Assembly (NCBI RefSeq): GCF_026000115.1
Contig: NZ_AP026867.1
Span: 6,673,001-6,737,000, forward strand
Direction of reading: 5' to 3'
DNA length: 64,000 nt
From: Aureispira anguillae
GTDB taxonomy: Bacteria > Bacteroidota > Bacteroidia > Chitinophagales > Saprospiraceae
The position numbers and the translations under genes are program-made. Positions within the stretch are counted from its first letter, which is position 1. Each line of letters begins with the position of its first letter. A model generated the notes under the pieces. It did no database searches, was not told the origin of the DNA, and saw nothing but the letters and a program-made list of their open reading frames with translations. Positions 45,870-56,025 of this stretch are shown here, in pieces.

Positions 45870-47192
45870 ATGGCAAAAGTCGAGCTTATTATGCCCAAAC
45901 TGGGCGAAAGTGTGATGGAGGCAACCATTCTTACTTGGGAGAAGCAGGTTGGCGATACAATTGAGATGGATGAAAATGTAGTGGTGATTGCAACCGATAA
46001 AGTGGATACTGAGGTTCCTTCTCCTGTAGAAGGCAAATTAGCAGAGATCCTATTCCAAGAGGGCGATACGGTTGCAATAGGTACCGCTATTGCATTGATT
46101 GAAACCGATAGCGCTGCGGAGGTTCAAGCTTCTCCAGCAGTAGCTGAAACTAAAAAAACAGAAAGTAAACCATCTACTGTAGCGTCAACAAATGGCGAAA
46201 TGCCTGCTGCTGTAGCCTTAGACACTTCTTCTTCTAATCGTTTTTACTCTCCTTTGGTTAAGAGTATCGCCAAGGAAGAGGGAATTAGTTTGGCAGAATT
46301 AGAAACCATAACAGGAACTGGAAAAGATAATAGGGTAACTAAAAGTGATATGTTGGCTTATTTGGGGAATAGAGGGAATGCTCCTGTTGCACAACCTGTT
46401 GCTCAAAAACCAGTAGCTGCTGCTCCTGCTAAGCATACAACTGCTGTGCCTCAATTCAAAACTCCTCCTGTTAGTAGAAGTGGGAATGTAGAAATCATTG
46501 AGATGGACAGAATGCGCAAATTAATTGCCGACCACATGGTCATGTCTAAGCATGTTTCTCCTCATGTAACTTCGTTTGTAGAGGCAGATGTTACCGAATT
46601 GGTAAACTGGAGAAATAGAGTTAAAAAGGAATTCCAAGAGCGTCATGGCGAAAAAATTACCTTTACACCAATTTTTGTTGAGGCAATTGTCAAGGCTATC
46701 CAGGATTACCCAATGATTAACGTTGCTGTAGATGGCGATGAAATTGTTCGTTATAAAGATATTAATATTGGAATGGCAGCAGCTTTGCCTAGTGGTAACT
46801 TAATTGTTCCTGTTATCAAAAATGCTGCTATGCTAAACATGGTTGGATTAGCCAAAAACGTAAATGATTTGGCCAACCGTGCTAGAAATAACCAATTGCG
46901 TCCAGATGAAATTCAAGGAGGAACGTTTACCTTGACCAATGTAGGAACTTTTGGTAATGTAATGGGAACTCCAATTATCAACCAACCTCAGGTGGCTATT
47001 ATGGCGGCAGGGGCTATTCGTAAGAAACCTGCTGTATTAGAAACAGAGCATGGCGATGTTATTGCAATTCGCCACATGATGTTCTTGTCATTATCTTATG
47101 ACCACAGAGTAGTGGATGGTATGTTGGGTGGTTCTTTCTTGCGCCGTGTTGCAGATTATTTAGAGAACTTTGACGACAAAAGAACAATCTAA
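45870..47192 (+). CDS. 2-oxo acid dehydrogenase E2 subunit, branched-chain or 2-oxoglutarate type
   Basis: 440 residues from the ATG at 45870. The lipoyl domain (1-77) has lipoyl Lys44 in IATDKVDTEVPSPVEG, a signature more typical of branched-chain/2-oxoglutarate E2 than pyruvate E2. A linker follows, then a subunit-binding domain (FYSPLVKSIAKEEGISLAEL), a second Ala/Pro linker and the catalytic domain with YDHRVVDGMLGGSF (His412, Asp416). It transfers an acyl group to CoA in its complex. E1 and E3 are not in the window. It differs strongly from the E2 at 35.6 kb, so the genome has at least two complexes. Exact substrate is open. Confidence 0.85.
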   Translation: MAKVELIMPKLGESVMEATILTWEKQVGDTIEMDENVVVIATDKVDTEVPSPVEGKLAEILFQEGDTVAIGTAIALIETDSAAEVQASPAVAETKKTESKPSTVASTNGEMPAAVALDTSSSNRFYSPLVKSIAKEEGISLAELETITGTGKDNRVTKSDMLAYLGNRGNAPVAQPVAQKPVAAAPAKHTTAVPQFKTPPVSRSGNVEIIEMDRMRKLIADHMVMSKHVSPHVTSFVEADVTELVNWRNRVKKEFQERHGEKITFTPIFVEAIVKAIQDYPMINVAVDGDEIVRYKDINIGMAAALPSGNLIVPVIKNAAMLNMVGLAKNVNDLANRARNNQLRPDEIQGGTFTLTNVGTFGNVMGTPIINQPQVAIMAAGAIRKKPAVLETEHGDVIAIRHMMFLSLSYDHRVVDGMLGGSFLRRVADYLENFDDKRTI

Positions 47193-47218
47193 AGTATAAA
47201 ACTTACGCATATTAGATG

Positions 47219-47257
47219 CCCCATAATTGTTAGCCAACGATTATGGGGTTTCTTTTT
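47219..47257 (+). terminator. Rho-independent terminator of the second E2 gene
   Basis: CCCCATAATTGTT pairs with AACGATTATGGGG (one wobble) around 4 nt, followed by TTTCTTTTT. Confidence 0.9.
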
Positions 47258-47265
47258 GATACTCC

Positions 47266-48744
47266 CTAGGTAAAGGGATTGGCAAACTTTTGATTGGTAA
47301 TGTGTGAATCAATCCATCCTTGATAGTTAAAAAATACTAAAAACTCCTTTTGCTCAGAATGCTCTATCTGATCGATAAATTCTAGATATTGTTCTTTAAA
47401 CTTGATGAATAATGCCGCTCGATCACTTTTGGGATGCCGAATAATTTTTTTTATAAACTTTAAGAACAATTGCTCAAACTGAAATAAAATGCCTGCGGAT
47501 TTTAATTGTCGTTGTATGGTTGATAACAAATAAGGCAAAACCAAATACTCGTCCTTTTCATAAAAGGTAATTATTTTGAGAATAAATGCGGCTACTCGTA
47601 TATGAGGGACTTGTGTGGATTTTTCTTCTAAAATAACATCAAAGGCATTTAAGGCTTCATCATACTGCCGAATTATAAAATAGTTGACTCCTAGATTATA
47701 ATGAAAGGTGAATTTATAATTTAGGGGTAAGTAGCTAAAGTCAAGAGTAGCCTGGTTGACATAATCTAGTGCGTTTTGATATTGCCCCATTTTGAGCATT
47801 AATTTATGTTTAACCACAATAAATTGAGTGGCACTATTACTATTGGGAATGGTTGCTAATTTTTGTAGCAAACTTGGAATTTCTGTTTTAGGAGCAACAA
47901 AGGAGCCATTATAAGCACAGGAATGGATGACATCGTAATACAGATACTGATAATGTTCGAGCAATTGAGGAGACATTGTTGCTAAGAATTGATCCAGTTG
48001 AGACCAATAAGAATAGGCATCGCTGTAATTGTACTTAACAGAAGCAAAAAAAGCTTTTAATTGGAGATAAATGATTTTTACAGGAATACTTTCAGGATGT
48101 TGTGGAACATAGCTATCTATTGCTTGTTCGAGTTGTTCTAAGGCTGGTAACAGTGTTCGGCTAGATTCATATTGTTTTAGAAAAACGCCTTCGGAGACAG
48201 CAGTATAATATTGAATATAATCGGTTAACACTGCCATGATCTTGCGAGCCTTGTCTTTATACTCCCCAAACTGTTTAGAAGAAGTATCTTTGTATCTCAA
48301 AAAGCTGTTTTCGATCTTGAACCACCACATATAAATAAGGGGCAAAAAGAGTGGTTTATCGTAGTCGGTGGCTAGTTTTTCGATTTTACTAACAAGTGCG
48401 TTGGCCTCTTCCATTAAATGGCGTTCAAATAATAATTCAATTCGAATCAATCCATCCATAATTTGGCGTTCAATATTACTACTGGTATACTGTGTTTGGA
48501 GACTTTGCAAAATTTGTTCATATAGATAGGATTGCAACGAACTAAGTTGCTTAATGTGTTGGAGCTGTTTTTTATAACGATCGAGGTCTAAGTTATCCTG
48601 TTTGTTGAGTACTTCAAAAATCTCAAGATACTTGCCTTGTTTATAGCGGTTGTTTTTTGTAAAAAGCTTAAAATAACGTTTCTCTTCCTTTTTCAGAGTC
48701 TTAATAAGCTTAAATAGCTTGAGTGTTGTAATTCTTAAGCTCAT
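47266..48744 (-). CDS. Helical-repeat protein of unknown function
   Basis: 492 residues, no signal peptide, almost entirely alpha-helical by composition, with TPR-like pairs (FHYNLGVNYFIIRQYDEALN, YQNALDYVNQATLDFSYLPL). The N terminus (IKTLKKEEKRYFKLFTKNN) has the SL/KEEKRYFKL pattern found in a family of uncharacterised Bacteroidota proteins often present in several copies. It is probably cytoplasmic. A second protein of similar layout lies at 60359-61777. It is convergent with the E2 gene and divergent from the giant T9SS protein gene. Function unknown. Confidence 0.7.
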   Translation of the reverse strand: MSLRITTLKLFKLIKTLKKEEKRYFKLFTKNNRYKQGKYLEIFEVLNKQDNLDLDRYKKQLQHIKQLSSLQSYLYEQILQSLQTQYTSSNIERQIMDGLIRIELLFERHLMEEANALVSKIEKLATDYDKPLFLPLIYMWWFKIENSFLRYKDTSSKQFGEYKDKARKIMAVLTDYIQYYTAVSEGVFLKQYESSRTLLPALEQLEQAIDSYVPQHPESIPVKIIYLQLKAFFASVKYNYSDAYSYWSQLDQFLATMSPQLLEHYQYLYYDVIHSCAYNGSFVAPKTEIPSLLQKLATIPNSNSATQFIVVKHKLMLKMGQYQNALDYVNQATLDFSYLPLNYKFTFHYNLGVNYFIIRQYDEALNAFDVILEEKSTQVPHIRVAAFILKIITFYEKDEYLVLPYLLSTIQRQLKSAGILFQFEQLFLKFIKKIIRHPKSDRAALFIKFKEQYLEFIDQIEHSEQKEFLVFFNYQGWIDSHITNQKFANPFT

Positions 48745-48903
48745 AAGTTGTTGATTTTTAGCGAGGTATTTGTGTTTTCGTAGCGCTGGATTTTACTAAG
48801 TTAGAAAAAAAACACCATTTTTTTGGTTTGCTGATTTATTATATTGCAATACTTGGTTTTTACCAATTATTGTTTTGTTTAATATGATTGTAAAAAAGCA
48901 TCC

Positions 48904-51900
48904 ATGATAAGATCATTTACACTGGTAGTTTTATTAACGAGTATTTTGGGAGGATTTACTGCACAGGCAACAGATTACTATTGGAAAGGAGGAACAGGGG
49001 ATTACAACGACCCTGCGATGTGGTGGTTATACAGTTATAATAGTGGAACAACGGCAATCCAAGCTCCTGTATCTACTGATAACGTATATTTTTCGGCAGC
49101 AGCATTTACAACTTCAGGAGCAGTTATTACAATTAACACCAATGCCAATTGTCGGGATATGGTTTGGGATGACGCTATTTCTACCACCAATCAACCTACT
49201 ATAGTTGGAGCTACTGCTGTGAATTTGGATATTTATGGGTCTATAGTTTTGGCAACAAATATGATTTGGAACCATTGGGGACCGTTACACTTTAGAGCGA
49301 CAGAAGGCTTAGCGTTTATTGATACTAAAAAGCATGAACAAGGTACTCAAATTTATTTTGAAGGGGCGGATAGTACAGAGTTTCGACTGATGAGTGAATT
49401 TATTATGGCAGATAGAAGCCTTAGTGTTTATAGCGGTATTCAGCTCAATAGGGGATATTTAAATGCCAATGGCTATAATATGACGATCAATTCTATCAAT
49501 TTAGGTAGAACTTCTAATGTACCAGATAGCTCATTGGGAATCAACTTAAAAAACACCACGGTAACCTTATATCGAGGTTGGTGGGTTGGATCTAGCAGTG
49601 CTAAGTTTCATACCTTTGATTTGGACAGTTCTCATATCCACTGCATAAAGGGAGGAACGTATTGGGCATTGTTATTAGGGAATAATTTTCAATACGATAC
49701 CATTAGTACTTATTATTCTCGATTTAGAAGCACTAGCCCTAAAATTAAGCACCTTTATAGTTATGATTATATTCAGTTTTATAGCAGTGCACAACCCCAA
49801 ATAGACAACTGGCATATCGGTGGAACAAGCCCCTTGGTAGAATTTTTTTATGGAAACAATTGGATAACTGTTGAGCATGTTTTTATGCCCAATGAATGTG
49901 ATAAATATGTTCCTATACAAAAGGTTGCCAATCCTTCTGGTACGCAAAAGTTAATAAAAAAATCAATCAACGCTACACTTAATCTTGATAAGGCGATATT
50001 ACAAGGCATTGATTGTGATACCTCTAACAATAGGACTTATACCATTACCAATGGCGTAGATGCAGGGGGGAATTCTCTCAATTGGCAATTCATAACGTCA
50101 GGAGGAAGAGAGATGTATTTTAGAGCCACTACAGATAGTCTTTGGTCCAATCCTAACAATTGGGAAATTTGGGATGGAAGCACCTTTTTACCGAACACCT
50201 CTTCTTGCTTGCCAACTCCTATTGATCAGGTATACTTTGACAGCCTTTCTTTTAGCAATGGGGATTCTACAGTTCTTATTGATTCAGTGGCTTATTGTCA
50301 TGATATGTATTGGGATGATCAAGTAAAAAACAATGCTAGTTTATACCTCCGAGCGGATTTAAAAACATTTGGTTCTCTGAGGTTAAGCAGTAACATGAGA
50401 AGCATTGGTACCTCTAGTTTATCGAATCACCTCTGGTATTTTTATGGTAAGGACCCAGATACTATTGTAACCAATGGAACAGCTATTCTTGCTACAATGC
50501 ATATTGCTTCCCATTCTTATTACCAGTTAGCAGATGATTTAACCAGTTATTTTTTACAAGGAAATGCCTATTCTAGAGTTCATGCCGAAAATATAGAAAT
50601 TAGAGCTTCAATAATGGCTTTAGATAGTGGTTATTACCATAATGTATATGCTTGGCTAAATAGCTTTTCGGGGGGAACCAATATGGATTATCAAGGGACA
50701 ACAACCTATGAATTTGATCCTAAAAATGGCATCAGCCAAAATTATTTTTACGGTTGGTCTGGGTATTATTATGGCAATTATAGAATGCCTAATGTTATTT
50801 TGAACAAACATTATAAAGCAACAGGAAACGGTCCTAGAACGATAACCATAGAGGGCGATTGGAGAATGAAGGAAGGGGCGGAGATTTATAACGAAGATAT
50901 ATTTGTAACAGGTACGATGGCTTTATACAGTGGAGATATTCATGTGGTAGCAGGGCATAGTTATTCGTTTACAGGGAATTGCAAATTAATAGCTTCTGAT
51001 ACCTTACACGCAATAGGAGATTGTGTTAATACCATTAATTGGGCCTCTGTCAATCCGTTGCATGTTAATTTTGGTTATGCGAACATTGATTATAATTTTA
51101 TTAGGGGCTTTAATAATGTTGGGAGCCTAATTACTGCTAATCATTCTATAGATGGTGGAGCTAACACAAATGTGGATTTCCCTACAGGAATTGGCACTAC
51201 GTTTTATTGGAGAGCTAGCGCTACCAATGCCACTGATTTTGTTGGCCACTGGAACGATCCAAGACATTGGACCACAAACCCTAGCGATTTGGTAGGTATG
51301 AATGCTTGTTTGCCAACAATTGCCGATACCGTTGTTTTTGATAGTTTATCATTATCTGTTGTGAGCAATGGTTGTTCTATTGCGGATATTTCCTATTGTA
51401 ATACGCTTATTTCTAGAGCCAATATAGTGCTCGATGGAAATAAAAATTTATACATTGCTAATAGCTTAATACTTGAGGATAGTTTAACCAATTGGACGCA
51501 TTCTGGGCAGGTTTTTTTTACAGGAGATAGCCCATCTAGTATTATAGATACCCGTGGTGTTTACCTCAATTGGTCTGCTGCCTTTATTGATAATGCTGCA
51601 GGAGTATGGAATATAACCAGCTCTTTTCATTCTAGAGGTAGTTTAATCCATGCGAACGGTGATTTAATAACAAATGGTCATCCACTAACAATAGGAGGTT
51701 ATCATCATTATGCAGGGCATTTTGATTTTCAAAACTCTTACATTTTTATTCCTAATACTTCTGTGCCCAGTACGGTTGGTTATTATTGGGTAAGTTGGAG
51801 GCAGTTGGGAGGCACCACTAGTGCAACGGGAAGTACCATTTTGACCAAAGGAGTGCAATTTCATTCTGGCAATCGAGCTTATCATCATGTGATAATGGGA

Positions 51901-53727
51901 GATGTCTTATGTAATACTTGTAACTATATCCTATACAATACAGGAACTTTTCAGCGCCTTGATATACTAGGCAATGGTCGCTTTCTTGCCGATAATACAA
52001 TCGACACATTAGTCTTACATGGAGGTAATTTTTATTATGTACATGCCAATACCGTTCAAACCTTGAGTGCTCCTTATGGTCAAATAGAAGTTGCAGATGT
52101 AGGACCTGGGCAATTTATAAACATAGAATCTAATAGTGCAGGGCAAAAAGGGTATTTTCATAAAGAATATGGTAAAGCCTTTTGCGTAGATTGGATAAAG
52201 GTAAGGGACAATGAAGCTACTAAGGGAAGTAGTCCCCCTCCCGCTTGGGCAGCCGATCACGCCATGCTTCAGTTTGAAACAGGAGAAAATAGTGACAATA
52301 TTGGGGGAACAGCAATAGGAATTTGGAATTTTGAAATGCCGCCTATTTTAACAGTAACTACGAGTCACGATCCTATTGTGGACTTATGCACAGGGGATAC
52401 CACTATTTATGTACCAATAAGCATGACAGGCACCTATCCTTATTCTATTATTTATAGCTGGACAGATGCTTGGGGAGGGACAGGTTTAGATACTATTGTG
52501 GTGGTGGATAATGATAGTAATGTCTTGACTCCCTTTGTTTATCATCTGGAGTTGCACCCGATGACAACAACAACTTACCAATTAGATATTGCAGCGTTGC
52601 GTTGTGGTGGGCGAAATTTTGGCGCTCCCATTAGTACCCTAACTGCTCAATTGCCAGTAGATGACTTGGTAGAAGTCAACAGTACGGGGAGCTGTGTTTT
52701 GACGAACAATAGTGTTTGGGCTCATTTTGTAGATGATGCAAGGCATCGCCCTATGTTATCTATCTTGGATAAAACGACAACAACAGACCAGACGCCCTTG
52801 GGGTTGGTTAATGTAGAAACCAACTTTGATTCCTCTGTTCAATATTGGAATGGTCAGCCCTATTTGCCACGACACTGGAAGATTTCCCCCACTACAAATG
52901 GCTCAGGAAAAGTACGATTGTATTTTACTCAGGCAGACCTAAATCTTCTTCAGACCGCAACTGTGGATCAAAATATAGACCCTGCTACAGAACTTATATT
53001 GTATAAATTTAACGACACCATAACGGTAGGATCTGCTACGACTGTACCATTTATTGTGATTCCCTTAGTGGGTATAGCAGCAGATCCTTTTACAAATACT
53101 TCGGCTATTTTTGCTATAGAATTTGAAGTGAATTCTTTTTCTGGTTTCATGTTACAACCTACTTCACTAGCTTTTTTACCACTGACATTGCTGAATTTTG
53201 AAGCGATTAAATCCGTTGATGAATCAGTCCAATTGACTTGGAAGGTAGCAGATGCAAAGGAGGCGCTTTTTTATCAATTAGAACGCTCAACCGATGGAAT
53301 TGATTTTGAATACTTAGCAACAATTGATGCTACTGCTGCCAATTATTATGCTTACAAAGATAGAGAACCCTATACGGGCATTTCGTATTATCGCCTAAAA
53401 CTGTTCGATAAAGATCAAAAAGAAACCTTGTCGCCAATAAGGAGTGTTAGGATAAACAACAAATATGGTTTAGATATTTTTCCTAATCCTATTCTTCATC
53501 ATCGTGAACTGAAAATACGGGTGGTTAATCCAAACTTAAAGGAAGTAAAAATCGAATTGTACAATAATTTAGGGCAACTTATTTGGACGAATGAATACGA
53601 TTTGCAGCCCAAAGCAAAAAATATATTGGAAGTTAAGCTGCCTAATTTATCTGAAGGAGGATATATTTTAAAAGTCTTAGATAAGCATCAAAATTTATTA
53701 AAAAGCCAATGGCTGATTCAGCATTAA
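48904..53727 (+). CDS. Giant secreted protein with three repeated modules and T9SS sorting domain
   Basis: 1607 residues. The signal peptide ends TAQA at about residue 22. Three large modules start at about 24, 402 and 762. Each opens with an aromatic strand and a DP/NP-x-W phrase (YYWKGGTGDYNDPAMWW; MYFRATTDSLWSNPNNW; FYWRASATNATDFVGHW), followed by D-x-V-x-F and a C-x-D/T-M/L segment. They resemble G8/autotransporter-like beta-helix surface domains. Residues about 1130-1420 look Ig-like, 1420-1510 form a fibronectin-like domain, and the last ~85 residues are a T9SS sorting domain (LDIFPNPILHHRELKIRVV, GGYILKVLDKH). It is probably a cell-surface adhesin-like protein; no enzyme motif. The fibronectin-sorting tail resembles that of the protein at 12515-14089. 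Confidence 0.85.
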   Translation: MIRSFTLVVLLTSILGGFTAQATDYYWKGGTGDYNDPAMWWLYSYNSGTTAIQAPVSTDNVYFSAAAFTTSGAVITINTNANCRDMVWDDAISTTNQPTIVGATAVNLDIYGSIVLATNMIWNHWGPLHFRATEGLAFIDTKKHEQGTQIYFEGADSTEFRLMSEFIMADRSLSVYSGIQLNRGYLNANGYNMTINSINLGRTSNVPDSSLGINLKNTTVTLYRGWWVGSSSAKFHTFDLDSSHIHCIKGGTYWALLLGNNFQYDTISTYYSRFRSTSPKIKHLYSYDYIQFYSSAQPQIDNWHIGGTSPLVEFFYGNNWITVEHVFMPNECDKYVPIQKVANPSGTQKLIKKSINATLNLDKAILQGIDCDTSNNRTYTITNGVDAGGNSLNWQFITSGGREMYFRATTDSLWSNPNNWEIWDGSTFLPNTSSCLPTPIDQVYFDSLSFSNGDSTVLIDSVAYCHDMYWDDQVKNNASLYLRADLKTFGSLRLSSNMRSIGTSSLSNHLWYFYGKDPDTIVTNGTAILATMHIASHSYYQLADDLTSYFLQGNAYSRVHAENIEIRASIMALDSGYYHNVYAWLNSFSGGTNMDYQGTTTYEFDPKNGISQNYFYGWSGYYYGNYRMPNVILNKHYKATGNGPRTITIEGDWRMKEGAEIYNEDIFVTGTMALYSGDIHVVAGHSYSFTGNCKLIASDTLHAIGDCVNTINWASVNPLHVNFGYANIDYNFIRGFNNVGSLITANHSIDGGANTNVDFPTGIGTTFYWRASATNATDFVGHWNDPRHWTTNPSDLVGMNACLPTIADTVVFDSLSLSVVSNGCSIADISYCNTLISRANIVLDGNKNLYIANSLILEDSLTNWTHSGQVFFTGDSPSSIIDTRGVYLNWSAAFIDNAAGVWNITSSFHSRGSLIHANGDLITNGHPLTIGGYHHYAGHFDFQNSYIFIPNTSVPSTVGYYWVSWRQLGGTTSATGSTILTKGVQFHSGNRAYHHVIMGDVLCNTCNYILYNTGTFQRLDILGNGRFLADNTIDTLVLHGGNFYYVHANTVQTLSAPYGQIEVADVGPGQFINIESNSAGQKGYFHKEYGKAFCVDWIKVRDNEATKGSSPPPAWAADHAMLQFETGENSDNIGGTAIGIWNFEMPPILTVTTSHDPIVDLCTGDTTIYVPISMTGTYPYSIIYSWTDAWGGTGLDTIVVVDNDSNVLTPFVYHLELHPMTTTTYQLDIAALRCGGRNFGAPISTLTAQLPVDDLVEVNSTGSCVLTNNSVWAHFVDDARHRPMLSILDKTTTTDQTPLGLVNVETNFDSSVQYWNGQPYLPRHWKISPTTNGSGKVRLYFTQADLNLLQTATVDQNIDPATELILYKFNDTITVGSATTVPFIVIPLVGIAADPFTNTSAIFAIEFEVNSFSGFMLQPTSLAFLPLTLLNFEAIKSVDESVQLTWKVADAKEALFYQLERSTDGIDFEYLATIDATAANYYAYKDREPYTGISYYRLKLFDKDQKETLSPIRSVRINNKYGLDIFPNPILHHRELKIRVVNPNLKEVKIELYNNLGQLIWTNEYDLQPKAKNILEVKLPNLSEGGYILKVLDKHQNLLKSQWLIQH

Positions 53728-53750
53728 AAGATAGCGATTAGTTGTTTTAT

Positions 53751-53786
53751 AGCGAGTTTGATCAACCCAGGATCAACTCGCTTTTT
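53751..53786 (+). terminator. Rho-independent terminator of the giant secreted protein gene
   Basis: AGCGAGTTTGATC pairs with GATCAACTCGCT (one bulge) around 7 nt, followed by TTTTTATTTTT. Confidence 0.88.
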
Positions 53787-54015
53787 ATTTTTATTGTCTT
53801 AAATTAAAACCTTACTTCGTGTGAAAATCAAAAATATATGGAGTGTTACTGACAATAAAAAGGACAAAAATACTTTGTTAATAAGAGGGCTATTTTGGTA
53901 TTGAATTTGTGAAATAATATAAAAAATTAAACTTAGACCCTCTTTTAGAGTCTAAGAGAATGCCCCAAAGCAAAACCTACCATTTTATTATACACCTATC
54001 TTCAAAAAAAAAGAA

Positions 54016-54798
54016 ATGAAACGACTAAGCTATTTTGCACTAAGCATCACTACTTGTTTATTATTGACAACAGCTTGCGAGAAAGAAGCAGCCGACTGGA
54101 CTTATTCTACCGACGATACAATGGCTGATCTAGCTTTTGACGATATTTATAATGCAATGAGTGGTGAATCTAATGATAATAACAACTTAAGAGCATGTGC
54201 CAATTTGACCTTAAGCAGCACTACTTTTCCAATCACGGTTACCGCTGATTTTAACGGGAGTACGGGCTGTGGAGATGGTCGAGTTCGTTCAGGAACCATT
54301 ACAGCAGTATACACAGATCGTTGGAATGCTGCAGGTTCTAAAGTAACGATTACAACAACAGATTATTCAGTCAATGGATACCGAGTAGAAGGCACAAATG
54401 TGATTGAAAACCTAGGGCAAGTAAATGGTAATCCTACCTTCCGATCAACGGTTACCAATGGAAAAGTAACAACTCCAACAGGGGATATTATTACACGTGA
54501 TGCCGTCAAAGAATATGCTTGGATTGATGGGGTAGGTACTCCATTGGATATTGCGGATGATGTTTGGCAGTTGACAGGTACGGCCAATGGCACAACAAGA
54601 AATGGCAATGCCTATACCGCTGAAATTACAACTCCTGTTGTAAAAGCAAATAGTTGTAATTGGGTGCAACAAGGGGTCGTTGAGATTAGACCAGCAGGCG
54701 GGGGAACTGTGCGCACGGTTGATTATGGCCCTAATACTTGCGATGCGATTGCTACTGTTACCTATGGGACTTGGTCGGCTAATATCACCATGAATTAA
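54016..54798 (+). CDS. Probable lipoprotein, beta-rich, unknown function
   Basis: 260 residues. A lipoprotein signal MKRLSYFALSITTCLLLTTAC with Cys21 is followed by an acidic linker. The mature region is beta-rich (ITVTADFNGSTGCGDGRVRS, GYRVEGTNVIENLGQVNGNP, WVQQGVVEIRPAGGGTVRTV) with four or five Cys residues. Such proteins are common in Bacteroidota, and no role is known to me. The next gene starts 90 bp after its stop, so an operon is possible. Confidence 0.7.
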   Translation: MKRLSYFALSITTCLLLTTACEKEAADWTYSTDDTMADLAFDDIYNAMSGESNDNNNLRACANLTLSSTTFPITVTADFNGSTGCGDGRVRSGTITAVYTDRWNAAGSKVTITTTDYSVNGYRVEGTNVIENLGQVNGNPTFRSTVTNGKVTTPTGDIITRDAVKEYAWIDGVGTPLDIADDVWQLTGTANGTTRNGNAYTAEITTPVVKANSCNWVQQGVVEIRPAGGGTVRTVDYGPNTCDAIATVTYGTWSANITMN

Positions 54799-54888
54799 AA
54801 TACAGTGAGCACATTTATTATCTATAAATCTTATTGTATATTGGTATTAAATTCTAAACAATTTTACAGCACCTTAAGCAACAATTCA

Positions 54889-55740
54889 ATGAGATTTATA
54901 GGTCTATTAATAGTTATTTTGAATGTATCTTGTTGTGCCCCCAAGCCTCCTGTTTATTCTTTTTTTGTAGCAGGGCATACCTATGGAAAGGCAGGGGTAA
55001 ACAATGAAGGTTTGCATCCTCCATTTAAGGCGGAATTTCCTTATCTTCAAAGCCGACCAGAAGTAGAATTTGGGGTACTTACAGGAGACATTGTTGCTCC
55101 CAAACCTTTGTTAAAGGATTGGATAGAGGTAGATGCAGATGTTCAAACCTTAGGAATCCCTGTTTATTTTGCCGTTGGGAACCACGACATGGAAAATCGA
55201 CCTATATATGAAGAAAGATATGGGGCTACTTATCAGCAATTTATCCATCACAACGATCTGTTTATTATCTTAGATCCCAATATGGATCATTGGAACATTA
55301 CAGGGGAGCAATTGGCTTTTCTAAAAAAAACAGTAACAGAGAATAAGGATAACATAGATAATATTTATGTGTTTTTTCATCAGTTGTTATGGAAAAAAGC
55401 AAATAGTAAATATGAAAAAATACGGACAAATTCTTCCTCTGGAAGAGCGGCTAAAATTAATTTTTGGACAACAATAGAACCAATCTTTCACGGATTGCCT
55501 AATCAGGTGTTTATGTTTGCTGGTGATTTAGGTGCTGGAAGCTGGGCAGACAATCTCTTTTACGACCAGTATGATAATATTACCCTAGTTGCTAGTGGTA
55601 TGGGGGATGGAGATGGTGATAATTATATTATTGTAAATGTGGATGAAAATAAATTGGTTACCTATGATCTAATTTGTTTAAATAAAGAGGATCAACTGTG
55701 TACAAAGAGTTTAGTTGATTACCAATTAATGAATGAATGA
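54889..55740 (+). CDS. Lipoprotein, calcineurin-like metallophosphoesterase (atypical metal site)
   Basis: 283 residues from the ATG at 54889; a GTG at 54805 would add 28 unlikely residues. The N-terminal lipobox-like MRFIGLLIVILNVSCCAP is compatible with lipidation. Metallophosphoesterase motifs are VLTGDIVAP (Asp67), AVGNHDME (Asn98-His99-Asp100), FFHQLLW (His164) and MFAGDLGAG (about 211-213). The first block, normally D-x-H, reads VAGHTYG, and the last GHxH block is GDLG, so two metal ligands appear changed. It may hydrolyse phosphoesters with altered metal use, or be inactive. It follows a lipoprotein gene by 90 bp. Confidence 0.75.
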   Translation: MRFIGLLIVILNVSCCAPKPPVYSFFVAGHTYGKAGVNNEGLHPPFKAEFPYLQSRPEVEFGVLTGDIVAPKPLLKDWIEVDADVQTLGIPVYFAVGNHDMENRPIYEERYGATYQQFIHHNDLFIILDPNMDHWNITGEQLAFLKKTVTENKDNIDNIYVFFHQLLWKKANSKYEKIRTNSSSGRAAKINFWTTIEPIFHGLPNQVFMFAGDLGAGSWADNLFYDQYDNITLVASGMGDGDGDNYIIVNVDENKLVTYDLICLNKEDQLCTKSLVDYQLMNE

Positions 55741-55910
55741 AGTTCGTTTACCCCACTAAAAACCTGAATCCAGCTATGCTGGCTCATAAGCGATAGCGCA
55801 CTAGCTAACCTAGCAGCGCAGCTAAACTCAGCTCAATGACTGACAAACAAAGGAAGTTTAGTGCTGTGCATCAAAGGGAAAGCCTAATTGTTAGCCTAAC
55901 AGCACCGTGT
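55741..55910. repeat. Hairpin-rich intergenic element
   Basis: A non-coding stretch with several inverted repeats: CACTAAA (55754) with TTTAGTG (55857), GTGCTGT (55861) with ACAGCAC (55899), and CCAGC-TAT-GCTGG (55770-55782). It includes TAGCAGCGC as in the other intergenic elements. No reading frame or T-run terminator. Confidence 0.5.
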
Positions 55911-56025
55911 GAAAATTACATATATAACTAAAAAATACGGCGGAAAGCGAGGCAAACATTTTATTTGTGTCGCTTTTTATCGTTGAATAATTTGTATCTT
56001 GGTCTCTATTAATAGACTAAATGAT

